Source: Xanthobacter agilis
GTDB lineage: Bacteria; Pseudomonadota; Alphaproteobacteria; Rhizobiales; Xanthobacteraceae
Direction: 5' to 3'
Assembly (NCBI RefSeq): GCF_021730435.1
Contig: NZ_JABWGX010000003.1
Location: 124,001-188,000 of the forward strand
Length of the DNA: 64,000 bases
Made by a program: the position numbers and the translations under genes. Shown one piece after another: positions 18,002 to 27,179 of this stretch. The notes beneath the pieces were generated by a model. The model searched no databases. It saw only the letters and a program-made list of their open reading frames with translations, and had not been told where the DNA came from. Numbering within the stretch: position 1 is the stretch's first letter; each line of letters begins with the position of its first letter.

Positions 18002-18123
18002 GGCCGCCGGCTAAATTCCCCTGTGTCTCCAAGCGTCTCCGACAAAGGAATGATTACGGAACTTTAAGTTGAGGCGCAGGTGTCGCCGGGCCATTGTGCG
18101 GCCGTCCTTTAAGGAGGATCACG

Positions 18124-18705
18124 ATGAAAAAAGCCGTTATTGCCGCCGCCACCGCCGCGCTCATTGCCGGATCGGCGATCGCCCATGCCGCCGGTCCTGC
18201 CGATGCCACCCCGCCCCAGAGCGCGCAGTCCGCAGCGCCGCAGGCGGCCCCTCAATCCGCGCCGGCCGCTACCGCTCCTGCTGCCCCGCAGGGCATGCCC
18301 GCCAAGCAGGCGGCCGCTTTCGAGGCCCACCTCGCCGAACTCAAGGGCGGGCTGAAGCTGACCCCCGACCAGGAGAAGCTCTGGCCGGCGTTCGAGACTG
18401 CGTTGCGCAACGTGGCCAACGATCGCACGGCCCGCATGGCGGAACTCCGCACCATGCGGCAGGAGGCCCGCCAGTCCGGCCAGCGCCCGGCGCGTCCGGA
18501 CATGGTGACGCGCGTGCGCGAGGCTTCCGATCGCATGACCGCCATGGCCGGCGAACTGCGCCAGGTGGCGGATACCCTCGATCCGCTCTACCAGAGCTTT
18601 GACGCGGCCCAGAAGAAGTATTTCGAAACGACCGCGCGCAAGGGCTTGGGCGGCTTTTTCGGCATGTCCCGTCCGCCGCGGGGAGAGCGGCCGAACCGCG
18701 GTTGA
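18124..18705 (+). CDS. Spy/LTXXQ-motif periplasmic protein
   Basis: A 193-residue exported protein beginning at ATG 18124 behind an excellent aaggaggat ribosome-binding site. The signal peptide KKAVIAAATAALIAGSAIAHAA ends near residue 23, and an Ala/Pro/Gln-rich linker follows to residue ~60. The helical core has LKLTPDQEKLWPAFETAL, the LTxxQ-type motif of Spy/CpxP relatives. Family members act as periplasmic chaperones or envelope-stress and metal-stress proteins. The specific role here is not shown. It ends in a good terminator at 18811 and is probably monocistronic. Confidence 0.88.
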   Translation: MKKAVIAAATAALIAGSAIAHAAGPADATPPQSAQSAAPQAAPQSAPAATAPAAPQGMPAKQAAAFEAHLAELKGGLKLTPDQEKLWPAFETALRNVANDRTARMAELRTMRQEARQSGQRPARPDMVTRVREASDRMTAMAGELRQVADTLDPLYQSFDAAQKKYFETTARKGLGGFFGMSRPPRGERPNRG

Positions 18706-18810
18706 TCCGTACCCGAGGCGGCTCGCGTCCCGCGCGCCGCCTCCCCAGCCCCGCCGGCCGCGCTGGTGGGCGGTCGGCGCGATCTCCACGATGACACTGT
18801 ATCGCCGCGA

Positions 18811-18848
18811 CCATCCATGAAGCAATCTCATGGATGGCTTTTCTATTA
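18811..18848 (+). terminator. rho-independent terminator
   Basis: Ten-base perfect stem ccatccatga (18811-18820) and tcatggatgg (18828-18837), followed by cttttctatt. It terminates the Spy-like gene. Confidence 0.85.
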
Positions 18849-18930
18849 TTGATTTTTCAGAGCCCGGCGGCGGGCATTACCATGACCGTGAAGCGTGACC
18901 CCTCATCGGGGCGCGCAAAGAGAACGGCTC

Positions 18931-20181
18931 ATGACTGCTTCACCCCCGCCCGCGTCCCCGGCTTCGGCTCCTGGGCGTCACCTTCCTGCGCTTCTCATTG
19001 TCGTCGCCGGCTGCGCCATCGCCATGCTCACCTTCGGGCCGCGTTCGGTGTTCGGGCTGTTCCTGGTGCCCATGTCGCGGGAGTTCGGCTGGGGCCGGGA
19101 CGTGTTCGGCCTTGCGGTGGCCATCCAGAACCTCCTGTGGGGCCTCGGCTCGCCGTTCGCGGGGGCGATCGCCGACCGCTTCGGCACCGTGCGCGTGATG
19201 TGGGCGGGGGCGCTGATCTACGCCGCCGGACTGGTGCTGATGGCCTATTCCGGCACGCCGACCGCGCTGCAGCTGACCGCCGGCGTGCTGGTGGGGTTCG
19301 GGCTTTCGGCGGCCTCGTTCAACCTGGTGCTGGCGGCGTTCGGCAAGCTGTTGCCCGACCGGCTGAAGGCGCTGGGCTTCGGCGCGGCCACCGCGGCCGG
19401 CTCGTTCGGCCAGTTCCTGTTTCCGCCGCTGACCACCGGCCTGCTGCAGAGCGTGGGATGGCAGGATACGCTGATCGTCTTCGGCGCTTCGCTGCTGCTG
19501 GTGATGCCGTTCTCCCTGGCGCTGGCCACCCGTGGCGCCGCACCGGCGAGCGGCCCGGCGGCGCCGCAGCAGAGTGTGGGCGCGGCGCTGTCCGAGGCAT
19601 TCCGGCATCCGAGCTATGTGATGCTGGTGCTGGGCTTCTTCACCTGCGGCTTCCAGCTCGCCTTCGTGACCGTGCACATGCCGGCCTTCCTGGTGGATCG
19701 CGGCATGAGCCTGTCGGTCGGGGCGGTGACCCTTGCCCTGATCGGCCTGTTCAACATGGCCGGCTCCATCGGCGCCGGCTACCTGACCGGGCGCGTGTCG
19801 CGCAAGTGGCTGCTGGCCTGGATCTACGCCGGGCGGGGGGTGGCCATCGCCGTGTTCATCCTGCTGCCGGTCACGCCCTTGAGCTGCTATGTGTTCGGGG
19901 CGGTGATCGGGCTTTTGTGGCTGTCCACGGTGCCACCCACCTCGAGCCTGGTGATGCTGATGTTCGGCACCCGCTACATGGCCATGCTCTACGGCTTCGC
20001 TTTCTTCTCGCACCAGGTGGGCGGCTTCATTGGCGTCTATCTGGGCGGCGAGATCTATGAGGCGGTCGGCTCCTACGATCTGGTGTGGTGGCTGGCTGTG
20101 GCCCTCTCCTTCGCCTCGGCCGCCATCAATCTGCCGATCCGGGAGGAGCCGGCGCGGTCGCCGGTGGCGGCCGTTGTGTGA
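18931..20181 (+). CDS. MFS transporter
   Basis: A 416-residue 12-helix major-facilitator protein from ATG 18931; the frame is open to 18895. The opening helix is followed by MLTFGPRSVFGLFLVPMSRE, and the motif-A-like loop is SPFAGAIADRFGTVRV. A long central loop (residues ~205-220) separates the two six-helix halves. The pattern resembles the oxalate/formate-antiporter-like and monocarboxylate-porter group. The transported compound cannot be inferred. It is a single gene flanked by the Spy-like gene and a small secreted protein, with no obvious regulator next to it. Confidence 0.88.
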   Translation: MTASPPPASPASAPGRHLPALLIVVAGCAIAMLTFGPRSVFGLFLVPMSREFGWGRDVFGLAVAIQNLLWGLGSPFAGAIADRFGTVRVMWAGALIYAAGLVLMAYSGTPTALQLTAGVLVGFGLSAASFNLVLAAFGKLLPDRLKALGFGAATAAGSFGQFLFPPLTTGLLQSVGWQDTLIVFGASLLLVMPFSLALATRGAAPASGPAAPQQSVGAALSEAFRHPSYVMLVLGFFTCGFQLAFVTVHMPAFLVDRGMSLSVGAVTLALIGLFNMAGSIGAGYLTGRVSRKWLLAWIYAGRGVAIAVFILLPVTPLSCYVFGAVIGLLWLSTVPPTSSLVMLMFGTRYMAMLYGFAFFSHQVGGFIGVYLGGEIYEAVGSYDLVWWLAVALSFASAAINLPIREEPARSPVAAVV

Positions 20182-20339
20182 ACGCAAACTTAACGCCGGT
20201 GCGGTTCGGCGGGCACAGTGGGGCGGAAAAGGCGCGGTGGCCGCGTTTTCCGGGCCTTGGGGCGGAGCCGTCTCTTGACAGCGCGGGGGTGGGTCTGAGC
20301 AACTGGAAAGCCAATAGACAGGCATTTCGCGATCCAGCC

Positions 20340-20810
20340 ATGCGCAGCACACTTTTCGCGGCTGTCGGCTTCGCCACCATCGTGACGGGGCCGGCACTGA
20401 CGGCCGCAGCCCGGGCCGAGGAGCAGCTCAGCGCCGAGCAGGCGCGGGCCTTTGTGGTCGGGCGTGATTTCTCCTTCACCTGCTTCGAGGGCTCCAAGGG
20501 CTCCGGGCGCGTGTATGCCGACGGGTCGGTGGCGGGCATCATCTCGCTGCGCGAGGCGCCCGCCCGCTTTGTCCGCCTGCCGCCGAACACCCTGCGCGTG
20601 CAGGGCGGCGCCGTCTGCGGCGCGGTGAAGGGCATGAGCTTCGAGCCCTGCTTCGATGTGCTGAAGACCGGGCCGGCGAGCTTCCGCGGCACCCTCGCCG
20701 GGGTGCAGACCATGTGGTGCGATTTCCAGCGCACGGGCAAGGACCGTCCGCAGGTGGCGTCCCGCCGCAGCCGCTCCCGCCCCGCCGCGCAGGAGGCTTC
20801 GGCCGAATAG
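20340..20810 (+). CDS. secreted conserved hypothetical protein
   Basis: A 156-residue protein with a signal peptide (STLFAAVGFATIVTGPALTA, cleavage near AARA-EE). The mature part has four cysteines that could pair (FTCFEG, GAVCGAV, FEPCFDV, TMWCDF) and a compact beta pattern (GSGRVYADGSVAGIISL). The C-terminus is a basic Arg/Ser tail. I recall similar unannotated proteins in Hyphomicrobiales. No function is assigned. The ATG at 20340 is chosen because the open frame further upstream lacks a signal peptide. Confidence 0.75.
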   Translation: MRSTLFAAVGFATIVTGPALTAAARAEEQLSAEQARAFVVGRDFSFTCFEGSKGSGRVYADGSVAGIISLREAPARFVRLPPNTLRVQGGAVCGAVKGMSFEPCFDVLKTGPASFRGTLAGVQTMWCDFQRTGKDRPQVASRRSRSRPAAQEASAE

Positions 20811-20876
20811 GCGGTGGCGCTCCGGTTGGTGGCGGTTCGGTCTCAGCCGGCGTGTCTTCTCTTGTTTTGCGCGCCC

Positions 20877-21803
20877 TCACACCGCCGTCGGCTCGTGCGC
20901 GGCAGGCGGCGTTTCGTCCACGCCCTCGATGCTGGCTTTCTGGCGGTGGAGTTCCCGCCCCACATGGTCCATGAACACGCGCACGCGCGCAGTGGTCTTG
21001 ATGTCCGGATGGGTGACCAGCCACAGGCCGGAGGCCATTTCCGGTTCAGGCCCCAGGTAGCGCGCGAGGCCTGACGTGCGGGCGCCGATGAAGCAGGGCA
21101 GCACCGTGAGCCCGATGCCGGCGGCGGCGGCTTCCGCCAGCCCCAGCACCGAATTGACGCGATAGACGAGCCGTTCCTCGCCCACCCGCTCGCGCAGCCA
21201 TTTTGCCGGCTTGATGCCGCTCAGGGCATCGGAAAAGCCGATCCAGTCATGCCGCCGCAGGTCGCCCGGTTCCAGCCGGCCGCCGGGCACGAGGTCCGGA
21301 CGGGCGAAGACGCCCCAGCCGATGCTGGCGATGCGCCGCCCCACCAGGGCATCACCCGGCCGGTCGCTGGCGCGGATGGCGACGTCCGCATCGCGCTTCG
21401 ACAGGCTGAGCGACGAGTTGGTGACCACCACTTCGAGCCGGATCTCGGGATAGGCCATGCGGAAGCTGGCCAGCACTGGGGTCAGCATGTGGATGAGCAT
21501 GGAATCGTTGGTGGTCACCCGCAATTCGCCGGAGGGCCGCAGATCCTGCCCGGTGATGCGCCGCTCCACGGCGGCCACTTCCTCGCCCATGCGCTCGGCC
21601 AGTCGCACCATCTCCTCGCCGGTGGGGGTGGGCACATAGCCGGCGCGCGAGCGATCGAACAGCCGCGCGCCGATCTGCTCCTCGAGCGCCCCGAGGCGGC
21701 GGAAAATCGTCGAGTGATTCACCGCCAGACGCTCGGCGGCGCCTGAGAGCGACCCGGTTTCCGCAATGGCCCGCACCAGGCGGAAATCGTCCCAGGCGAT
21801 CAT
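20877..21803 (-). CDS. LysR-family transcriptional regulator
   Basis: A 308-residue regulator. The N-terminal winged helix covers residues ~1-60 (FRLVRAIAETGSLSGAAERL, then AVNHSTIFRRLGALEEQIGA), and the effector-binding domain follows (ELRVTTNDSMLIHMLTPVLA, PGDALVGRRIASIGWGVFA). It is the subtype starting with a WDDFR-like motif, common in proteobacteria. Its upstream neighbour on the same strand is the DUF2339 gene, 74 bases away. Its target is not evident. It is probably autoregulated. Confidence 0.92.
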   Translation of the reverse strand: MIAWDDFRLVRAIAETGSLSGAAERLAVNHSTIFRRLGALEEQIGARLFDRSRAGYVPTPTGEEMVRLAERMGEEVAAVERRITGQDLRPSGELRVTTNDSMLIHMLTPVLASFRMAYPEIRLEVVVTNSSLSLSKRDADVAIRASDRPGDALVGRRIASIGWGVFARPDLVPGGRLEPGDLRRHDWIGFSDALSGIKPAKWLRERVGEERLVYRVNSVLGLAEAAAAGIGLTVLPCFIGARTSGLARYLGPEPEMASGLWLVTHPDIKTTARVRVFMDHVGRELHRQKASIEGVDETPPAAHEPTAV

Positions 21804-21877
21804 CGGCGTTGCATCCTTGCGGACATGGTGGCTCCGCCGCCATTATTTCAGTGCATTGAAGAAAACGCGAGTGGGGC

Positions 21878-24592
21878 TCACGCGGTGTCCCCGTGTCCTC
21901 CATTGCGGGCGAGCAGCCTCTGGTAAAGCCAGCCCATGGCCACCAGCACGATGCCGAGGCCGATGAAGGACAGCGCGCGCAGCACCCCTTCCAGGTCCGC
22001 CATGTCGGAGACGAACACCTTCAGCACCGTGGCCATCATCACGGCCGCGGACGCCAGCCGCAGAGTTCGCGAGCCGCGCCACAGGGCGAGGCCCAGCAAG
22101 GCGATGCCAAAGGCAAGCCAGGTGGCTGAATAGGCATACCATTCGGTGGCGCCGATCCGTTCCGGGTCGAGCACCGGACCCTGGAACAGGCGGCTTACCT
22201 CGAACGTGGCGTAAGCGAGCGCCAGCACCAGCGCGAGCCCACCGGCCACCAGCCGCAACCGGACCCGCTCCGCCGGCAGTCCGGCCGCATAGAGCAAGGC
22301 GAGCCCGGCGGGCAGGCCATAGGCCAGAAGGAGATCGTTGAAGACCGGGCCGCCCACGTTTTCGCCGGTCACGAACGGATTTTCGGTGAGGAGCGCGGCC
22401 AGTGCGCACAGGGCGGCCAGCGTCGCCATAAGGTTGGAGAACAGGCGGTAGAAGGTGCGTCCCGTGACCCCCGCGAGCCGTTCGAGGCCGATGGCATAGG
22501 CGCCGTAGAGGGAGGCCAGCAGGCCGGTCTCGAACAGGCTCGTGACCGGGGTTTCCATATCGCCGCCATGGGCGAGGTGGCGCACCTCCAGAGCCGCCAG
22601 CAGCACGGCGAAGACGAGGGCGAGGCTCTCCAGCGTGCGGCGGCTCCAATCGTCGCCCGCCGGTGCCAGCAGGCGCGCCGCACCGGCAAACGCAAGCGTG
22701 GGCAGCCCATAGCCCCACAGCAGCCAGTTGAAGACCGGGGTGGTGCCCAGATCCGCCCCGGCGATGGTGGGCTCCCAGCCCACCCGCGCCAGCACCACCA
22801 GGCCGAGGCCGGCGGACAGGGGGCGCAGGCCGGGCAAGGGCCGCAGGGTCGATACCCAGGCCACGCCGAGCGTGGCGAGGGCCAGGCCCACGGTGAGCCA
22901 TCCCTTTTCCAAGGCGAATGCGAGGGCGAGCGCCAGGCCCACCACGCCGCCGGCGGCGAGCGCCGCGGCCGGCGCCGGTCGGCGCAGGCGGCTTAGCCAT
23001 TCCGCCGCCGCCGTGAACAGCGCGGCGAGCGCCAGGGCCAAGGCCGCAAAGGGCAGGCTTCGGTCGAGGGCGGTCAGGCGACCGTAGGCGGCAATCAGCA
23101 GCAGCAGCGGCCCGGTGGCCGCGGTTGCCGCCCAGCCGAGGCCGGCAAGGCCCCGCTGCGCCCGGCGCGCGCCGGCGAGGCCGACCGTGGCCAGTACCAG
23201 GGCCATGCCGAAGCCATAGAGGGCGAACGCACCCACCGACAGGCGCGCCGGCTCCGGCACGATGCCGGCCATCGGCCCGGCGGGGGCGAGGGCGCTGTCG
23301 GCGTCCGGCGGGAACACCCACGCGGTGAGGATGACCGGAGCGGCCACGGCGGCGGCCAGGGCAGCGAAGGTGGCGGCCTCCGCGCGCCAGGCGAGCAGCA
23401 GAGCGCCGAACACAACGACGAGAAATACCGCGAACGGCATCGGCGCGGCCTGTCCTTCGCTGGCGGCGAGGGCGGCCACGGCGAGCGCCAGGGCGGCACC
23501 ATAGGTGGACATGGGGTCTGGCCGGTCCCCGCCCGGCGGTCCGAGCAGATGGCCGGGGGTCAGCAGCACGGCGGTGAGGGCCAGCAGCGCCAGCGCCAGC
23601 GCGCCGGCCGCTGGCACCGCCTGCGGAATGGTGAACACAAGCAGGATGAAGCCCCAGCCGGCCGTACCGGCCACCGCCAGCAGCGCGAACCAGCGCCACA
23701 GCCGAATGCGCGCCACCGCCAGCGCCGCCGCGCCCACCACCATGATGAGCAGGGCCACGCCCCAGGCGTCGGGGGTGTCGGTGCTGATGAGCCGCGGTGT
23801 CACCGCGGCGCCCGCGAAGCCGAGGGCGGCCAGCGCCGGGCCATGCAGCAGCGCCGCCAGCAGCGTGCCGATGGCGGTCAGCCCCAGCAGGGCGAAGGCG
23901 AGGGGCGGGGTGATGAGGTGATAGGTATCATAGGCGGCATAGAGGCTGCCAAACGCGGTCATGGTGCCCACCGCGGTCAGCAGGCCCGGCACCTGCGGCA
24001 TCCCGGCCGGCGCATGCTCTGGCAGGCCCTGCCGCCGATCCAGCCGGCGCAGGGCCTCGCCCGCCGCCAGCAGGGCCGCCGCCAGGGCGAGGCCGAGGCC
24101 GATGCGCCCGGCGGGGCCGATCAGATTCTGCTCCACCGCGAACCGCACCAGGAACACGCCGCCCAGCGCCAGGGCCAGCCCGCCGACCCATACGGTCCAG
24201 CGCGCCCCGATCTTTTCTTCCAGGCCGCCGAGGTGCGCGCGGAGGCGGCCGAGCCTGCCCAGCACCGCCAGCGGCCGGCGCGGCGCGCGCCCGCGAGGAT
24301 CGAGAGCGGGCCCAGAGATTGATCCTGGGTTTGGCTCCGGTTCCTCGATGTCCTCGGCGTCCTTGACATCCTTGATATCCGCGCGCGCGGACAAGGCGTG
24401 GGCGGCCGGAGGCGCCTCGGCGCCCGGCATGCGCGCGGCGGCCGGCGCTCCGGCGAGCGCGGCTTCCAGGGTCGCCATCCGGGCTTCGAGGGCGTGCAGG
24501 CGTGCACGTTGCCGGAGGGTGAGGACCAGGGCCACCACCGCCATCACCGGAAAGGCCAGTATCAGGACGACCAGCCAGGCCCATTCATCCAT
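21878..24592 (-). CDS. DUF2339 giant polytopic membrane protein
   Basis: A 904-residue inner-membrane protein. An N-terminal helix (WLVVLILAFPVMAVVALVLT) and a short coiled-coil-like stretch (RLHALEARMATLEAAL) lead into a Pro/Asp-rich linker. From residue ~135 it is almost continuous hydrophobic helices, probably more than 20. The signature region KIGARWTVWVGGLALALGGV is typical of DUF2339. No catalytic motif is visible. The family is widespread but functionally unknown. It is transcribed toward the LysR gene and stands apart from the TPR gene. Confidence 0.9.
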   Translation of the reverse strand: MDEWAWLVVLILAFPVMAVVALVLTLRQRARLHALEARMATLEAALAGAPAAARMPGAEAPPAAHALSARADIKDVKDAEDIEEPEPNPGSISGPALDPRGRAPRRPLAVLGRLGRLRAHLGGLEEKIGARWTVWVGGLALALGGVFLVRFAVEQNLIGPAGRIGLGLALAAALLAAGEALRRLDRRQGLPEHAPAGMPQVPGLLTAVGTMTAFGSLYAAYDTYHLITPPLAFALLGLTAIGTLLAALLHGPALAALGFAGAAVTPRLISTDTPDAWGVALLIMVVGAAALAVARIRLWRWFALLAVAGTAGWGFILLVFTIPQAVPAAGALALALLALTAVLLTPGHLLGPPGGDRPDPMSTYGAALALAVAALAASEGQAAPMPFAVFLVVVFGALLLAWRAEAATFAALAAAVAAPVILTAWVFPPDADSALAPAGPMAGIVPEPARLSVGAFALYGFGMALVLATVGLAGARRAQRGLAGLGWAATAATGPLLLLIAAYGRLTALDRSLPFAALALALAALFTAAAEWLSRLRRPAPAAALAAGGVVGLALALAFALEKGWLTVGLALATLGVAWVSTLRPLPGLRPLSAGLGLVVLARVGWEPTIAGADLGTTPVFNWLLWGYGLPTLAFAGAARLLAPAGDDWSRRTLESLALVFAVLLAALEVRHLAHGGDMETPVTSLFETGLLASLYGAYAIGLERLAGVTGRTFYRLFSNLMATLAALCALAALLTENPFVTGENVGGPVFNDLLLAYGLPAGLALLYAAGLPAERVRLRLVAGGLALVLALAYATFEVSRLFQGPVLDPERIGATEWYAYSATWLAFGIALLGLALWRGSRTLRLASAAVMMATVLKVFVSDMADLEGVLRALSFIGLGIVLVAMGWLYQRLLARNGGHGDTA

Positions 24593-25070
24593 GTGGTCTC
24601 ATCCTTGTCGAGCAGCCTTGCCGGAGAGATCCGGCGCCGTCGCGAGATCGTCGGCTGTGGAGGGTATCGCTCGCCCTGCCGGCGCGCCAGAAGGCGGGCG
24701 TGCAGCGGTGCGCGTCGATCGCGTTCGCAACCTTCGTCATCCGCCGGGCGGCGCTCCCCCAAGGGTGTCGGGTCCGGCGCGCAATGCCGACGAGCGTCTG
24801 AGCCGTGGCGCACGGAGCGCCGTCGGTGCCAGGGTTTGTCCTACGCCGGGTATGTGGGGCCGTGGCGCGGTGGTGCTCCCCGCTGGAATGCCGCAGGGGC
24901 GTGGGCTGGGCGTGCACATCGCGGGTCCGCCGGGTGCGGCGTCACGCACTGGGGCATCGTGCATGGGGGGCGGGCAAACGGGGATGGATTGGGGAAGCCG
25001 CGAGCCGGTACGAGAAGCCGGTGAACCACCCGCTCTCGACCGGTGGTACCGCCATCGCCCGTGGCGCCGC

Positions 25071-25146
25071 AGCCCATGAGCTGCGTACCCATGAGCCGCG
25101 TACCCAACGGCCGCGTACCCAACAACCGGGCGCGCGGCTCATGGGC
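25071..25146. repeat. period-15 degenerate tandem repeat with inverted ends
   Basis: Four 15-bp units of the form ccatgagccgcgtac decay from left to right. gcccatgag at the left end is inverted as ctcatgggc at the right end (25138-25146). Noncoding or at most a Leu-Met-Gly-Thr-type peptide on the minus strand. Confidence 0.7.
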
Positions 25147-25173
25147 GATTCGCCAGCCGGGAGCGGCTCACGC

Positions 25174-25222
25174 CAAAAGACCCGCGCCGCACCGCAGGTT
25201 CTCCGCCGGTGCGGTCTGGGTC
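25174..25222 (-). terminator. rho-independent terminator of the TPR gene
   Basis: gaccc(3)ccgcaccg pairs with cggtgcgg(3)gggtc around a 12-base loop, with a run of four A on the left, which reads as T after the hairpin on the minus strand. Confidence 0.65.
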
Positions 25223-25254
25223 ACTTCGTCGCGGAAGACTACCGAGAAGGGGGC

Positions 25255-26997
25255 TCAGCCGCCCTTTTTGTCGTCTTCCGCCTTGCGCACGGGGGCGGGC
25301 TGGTCGACCGCGTCGAGGCCGTTGTCGATCTTTTTCACGATCTTGGCGAGGTCCTCGGGCGCGGGCTTCAGGTCGCGGGCATGCGCCCACTGGAAGCCCG
25401 CCTCCAGGCGCCGCCCCACCTTCCAATAGGCGTCGCCCAGGTGATCGTTGATGACCGGATCCTGGGGCATCAGCTCGACCGCGCGCTCCAGCTCGTTCAC
25501 CGCCTCGTCGTAGCGGCCGAGCCGGTAATAGGCCCAGCCGAGGCTGTCCACGATGGGGCCGTCGTCGGGGCGCAAGGATACCGCCTTGCGGATCATATCC
25601 AGCCCCTGGTCCAGGTTGATGCCCTGGTCCACCCACGAATAGCCAAGATAGTTCAAAACCTGCGGTTGATCGGGGTTCAGCTCCAGCGCCTTCTTCAGGT
25701 CGGCCTCGGCGGCGGGCCAGTTCTTGCTGCGCTCGTTGCAGATGCCACGGAAGTAGAACAGCGCCCAATTGCCCTTGCCGGGCGTGGTGATCAGGTCGAT
25801 CGCCTTGCCGTAAGTGGCGGCGCACTCCGCGAACATCTTGCGCGACTGCTGGATGCGGCCCAGCGCGACGATGGCCTCAAGATCCTTCGGATCGGCGGCG
25901 ATGATGTCTTCCAGGTGCTTGCGCGCCTCATCGGGCTTGTCGATGGCGTCAAGATTGATGGCGAGCTGCACCTCGGCATTGCGGCGGAGCGGCGAGCCGG
26001 CCGGCACCGTCTCATAGAGCGCGATCGCCTTTTGCGGCTGCTTGAGCTGCTCGTAGAGGTCCGCCAGCGCCAGGCTGGCGAAGGGGTGCTCCGGATCGAG
26101 CCAGGTGGCGAGTTGCAGATAGACCAGGGCGAGGTCTTCCCCGCCCTGCCGGCCCAGGGTGGCGCCGAGACCGTAGAGCACCTCGGCCGAACCTTCCTGG
26201 GCGGTGGTCACCAGCGGCGGCAGGGCCTTGCCGGCCTTCAGCTCCTTCATCTCGGCGGCCACCAGGGGGTGGTTCGGCATCGCCTTCTCGAATTCGGACA
26301 GGGCGGCGATGGCGGCCGCGTCATTCTCGTTGCGCGAGAGCCAGCGGGCATAGGCATCCGCCGTGCGCAGGGAGCCGGGGTCGAGCTTCACCGCTTCGGC
26401 GAGGCGCTTGCCGGCCTCCTTCTTGTTGCCGGCGGCGTCCAGGATGAGGCCCGTATGCAGCGCCTTCAGCGGCGCGTACCAGTCCGGCCCCTGCAGGCGG
26501 TCGATCAGCTCCACCGCGCCCTTGGTGTTGCCGGAACCATAGAAGGTCCAGGCGGCGAGCAAGGTGGCGGTGAGATCGCCGATGGGGCCGCGCACCGACA
26601 GCGACAGGTTGGTGCGGGCGGTCTGGTACTGGCTTTTCTTGATGGCTTTGACCGCCAGCGCGAGGCGGGCGATGCGGTTGGTGCGATCCACCTTCACCAG
26701 ACGGTCGGCCAGCTTCATGGCCTCGTCCATCTGCCCGTCCACCAGCGTGGCGAAGAAGGCGCGCTCGATCACCTCCGCATTGCGCGGATCAAGCCGCAGG
26801 AGGTTGCGCAGATACGTCACGGCCGCATCTGAATCGCGCTCGGCACTCGCAAACCGGGCGGCCAGATAGCTGCCCGAGATGGTGAGGTCCGTATCGGTGG
26901 GGGCCTCCGCGCGGGCCGTAACGGGCAGGGCAAGATGCAGCACCGCGGCAAGCCCGGCAGCCAGGGCCACGGAGGAGGAGAGGCGGGGAATCTTCAC
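25255..26997 (-). CDS. exported tetratricopeptide-repeat protein
   Basis: A 580-residue protein starting at GTG 26997, which places the signal peptide SSSVALAAGLAAVLHLALPV at the N-terminus; the frame is open to 27102. The rest is helical repeats with TPR spacing, for example ASLALADLYEQLKQPQKAIA, YRLGRYDEAVNELERAVELM and DAYWKVGRRLEAGFQWAHAR. The C-terminal 20 residues are charged and Lys-rich. Such periplasmic TPR proteins are scaffolds. No partner can be named from context. It is divergent from ispE, with promoters between 26998 and 27179. Confidence 0.88.
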   Translation of the reverse strand: MKIPRLSSSVALAAGLAAVLHLALPVTARAEAPTDTDLTISGSYLAARFASAERDSDAAVTYLRNLLRLDPRNAEVIERAFFATLVDGQMDEAMKLADRLVKVDRTNRIARLALAVKAIKKSQYQTARTNLSLSVRGPIGDLTATLLAAWTFYGSGNTKGAVELIDRLQGPDWYAPLKALHTGLILDAAGNKKEAGKRLAEAVKLDPGSLRTADAYARWLSRNENDAAAIAALSEFEKAMPNHPLVAAEMKELKAGKALPPLVTTAQEGSAEVLYGLGATLGRQGGEDLALVYLQLATWLDPEHPFASLALADLYEQLKQPQKAIALYETVPAGSPLRRNAEVQLAINLDAIDKPDEARKHLEDIIAADPKDLEAIVALGRIQQSRKMFAECAATYGKAIDLITTPGKGNWALFYFRGICNERSKNWPAAEADLKKALELNPDQPQVLNYLGYSWVDQGINLDQGLDMIRKAVSLRPDDGPIVDSLGWAYYRLGRYDEAVNELERAVELMPQDPVINDHLGDAYWKVGRRLEAGFQWAHARDLKPAPEDLAKIVKKIDNGLDAVDQPAPVRKAEDDKKGG

Positions 26998-27179
26998 CGA
27001 TCGAGAATCCTGAAGAGCCTGTGCGGCCGTTGCAACGCGCCATACAAGCGCGGCGAGATGGCGGGAGGATGGCCGCTTTCCCAGTGCGCCGCAAGTTTGC
27101 ACGCGTCATCCTGTGTTGATGACGTCACGACATCGGCGGCGCCTTGCGGGCCTTCGGGCGGCGCGGCATAACGCGCGCC

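Larger units (their letters stand above)
24593..25254. other. 662-base stretch without a convincing gene
   Basis: Only G+C-driven open frames are present. It contains the promoter side of the DUF2339 gene, a period-15 repeat with flanking inverted ends (25071-25146) and the terminator of the TPR gene (25174-25222). Nothing else is recognised. Confidence 0.6.

Noticed and set aside
18056-18085. GGAAC-type EcfG promoter upstream of the Spy-like gene
   Set aside because: ggaac is present but no CGTT -10 occurs at 16-17 bases.
21843-23699. A 618-residue minus-strand frame inside the DUF2339 gene
   Set aside because: Same-strand shadow with an Arg/Gly/Ala-rich product. The 904-residue frame has real membrane helices.
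24805-26832. A 675-residue plus-strand open frame
   Set aside because: Antisense to the TPR gene and made of shadow codons. No start context or domain.
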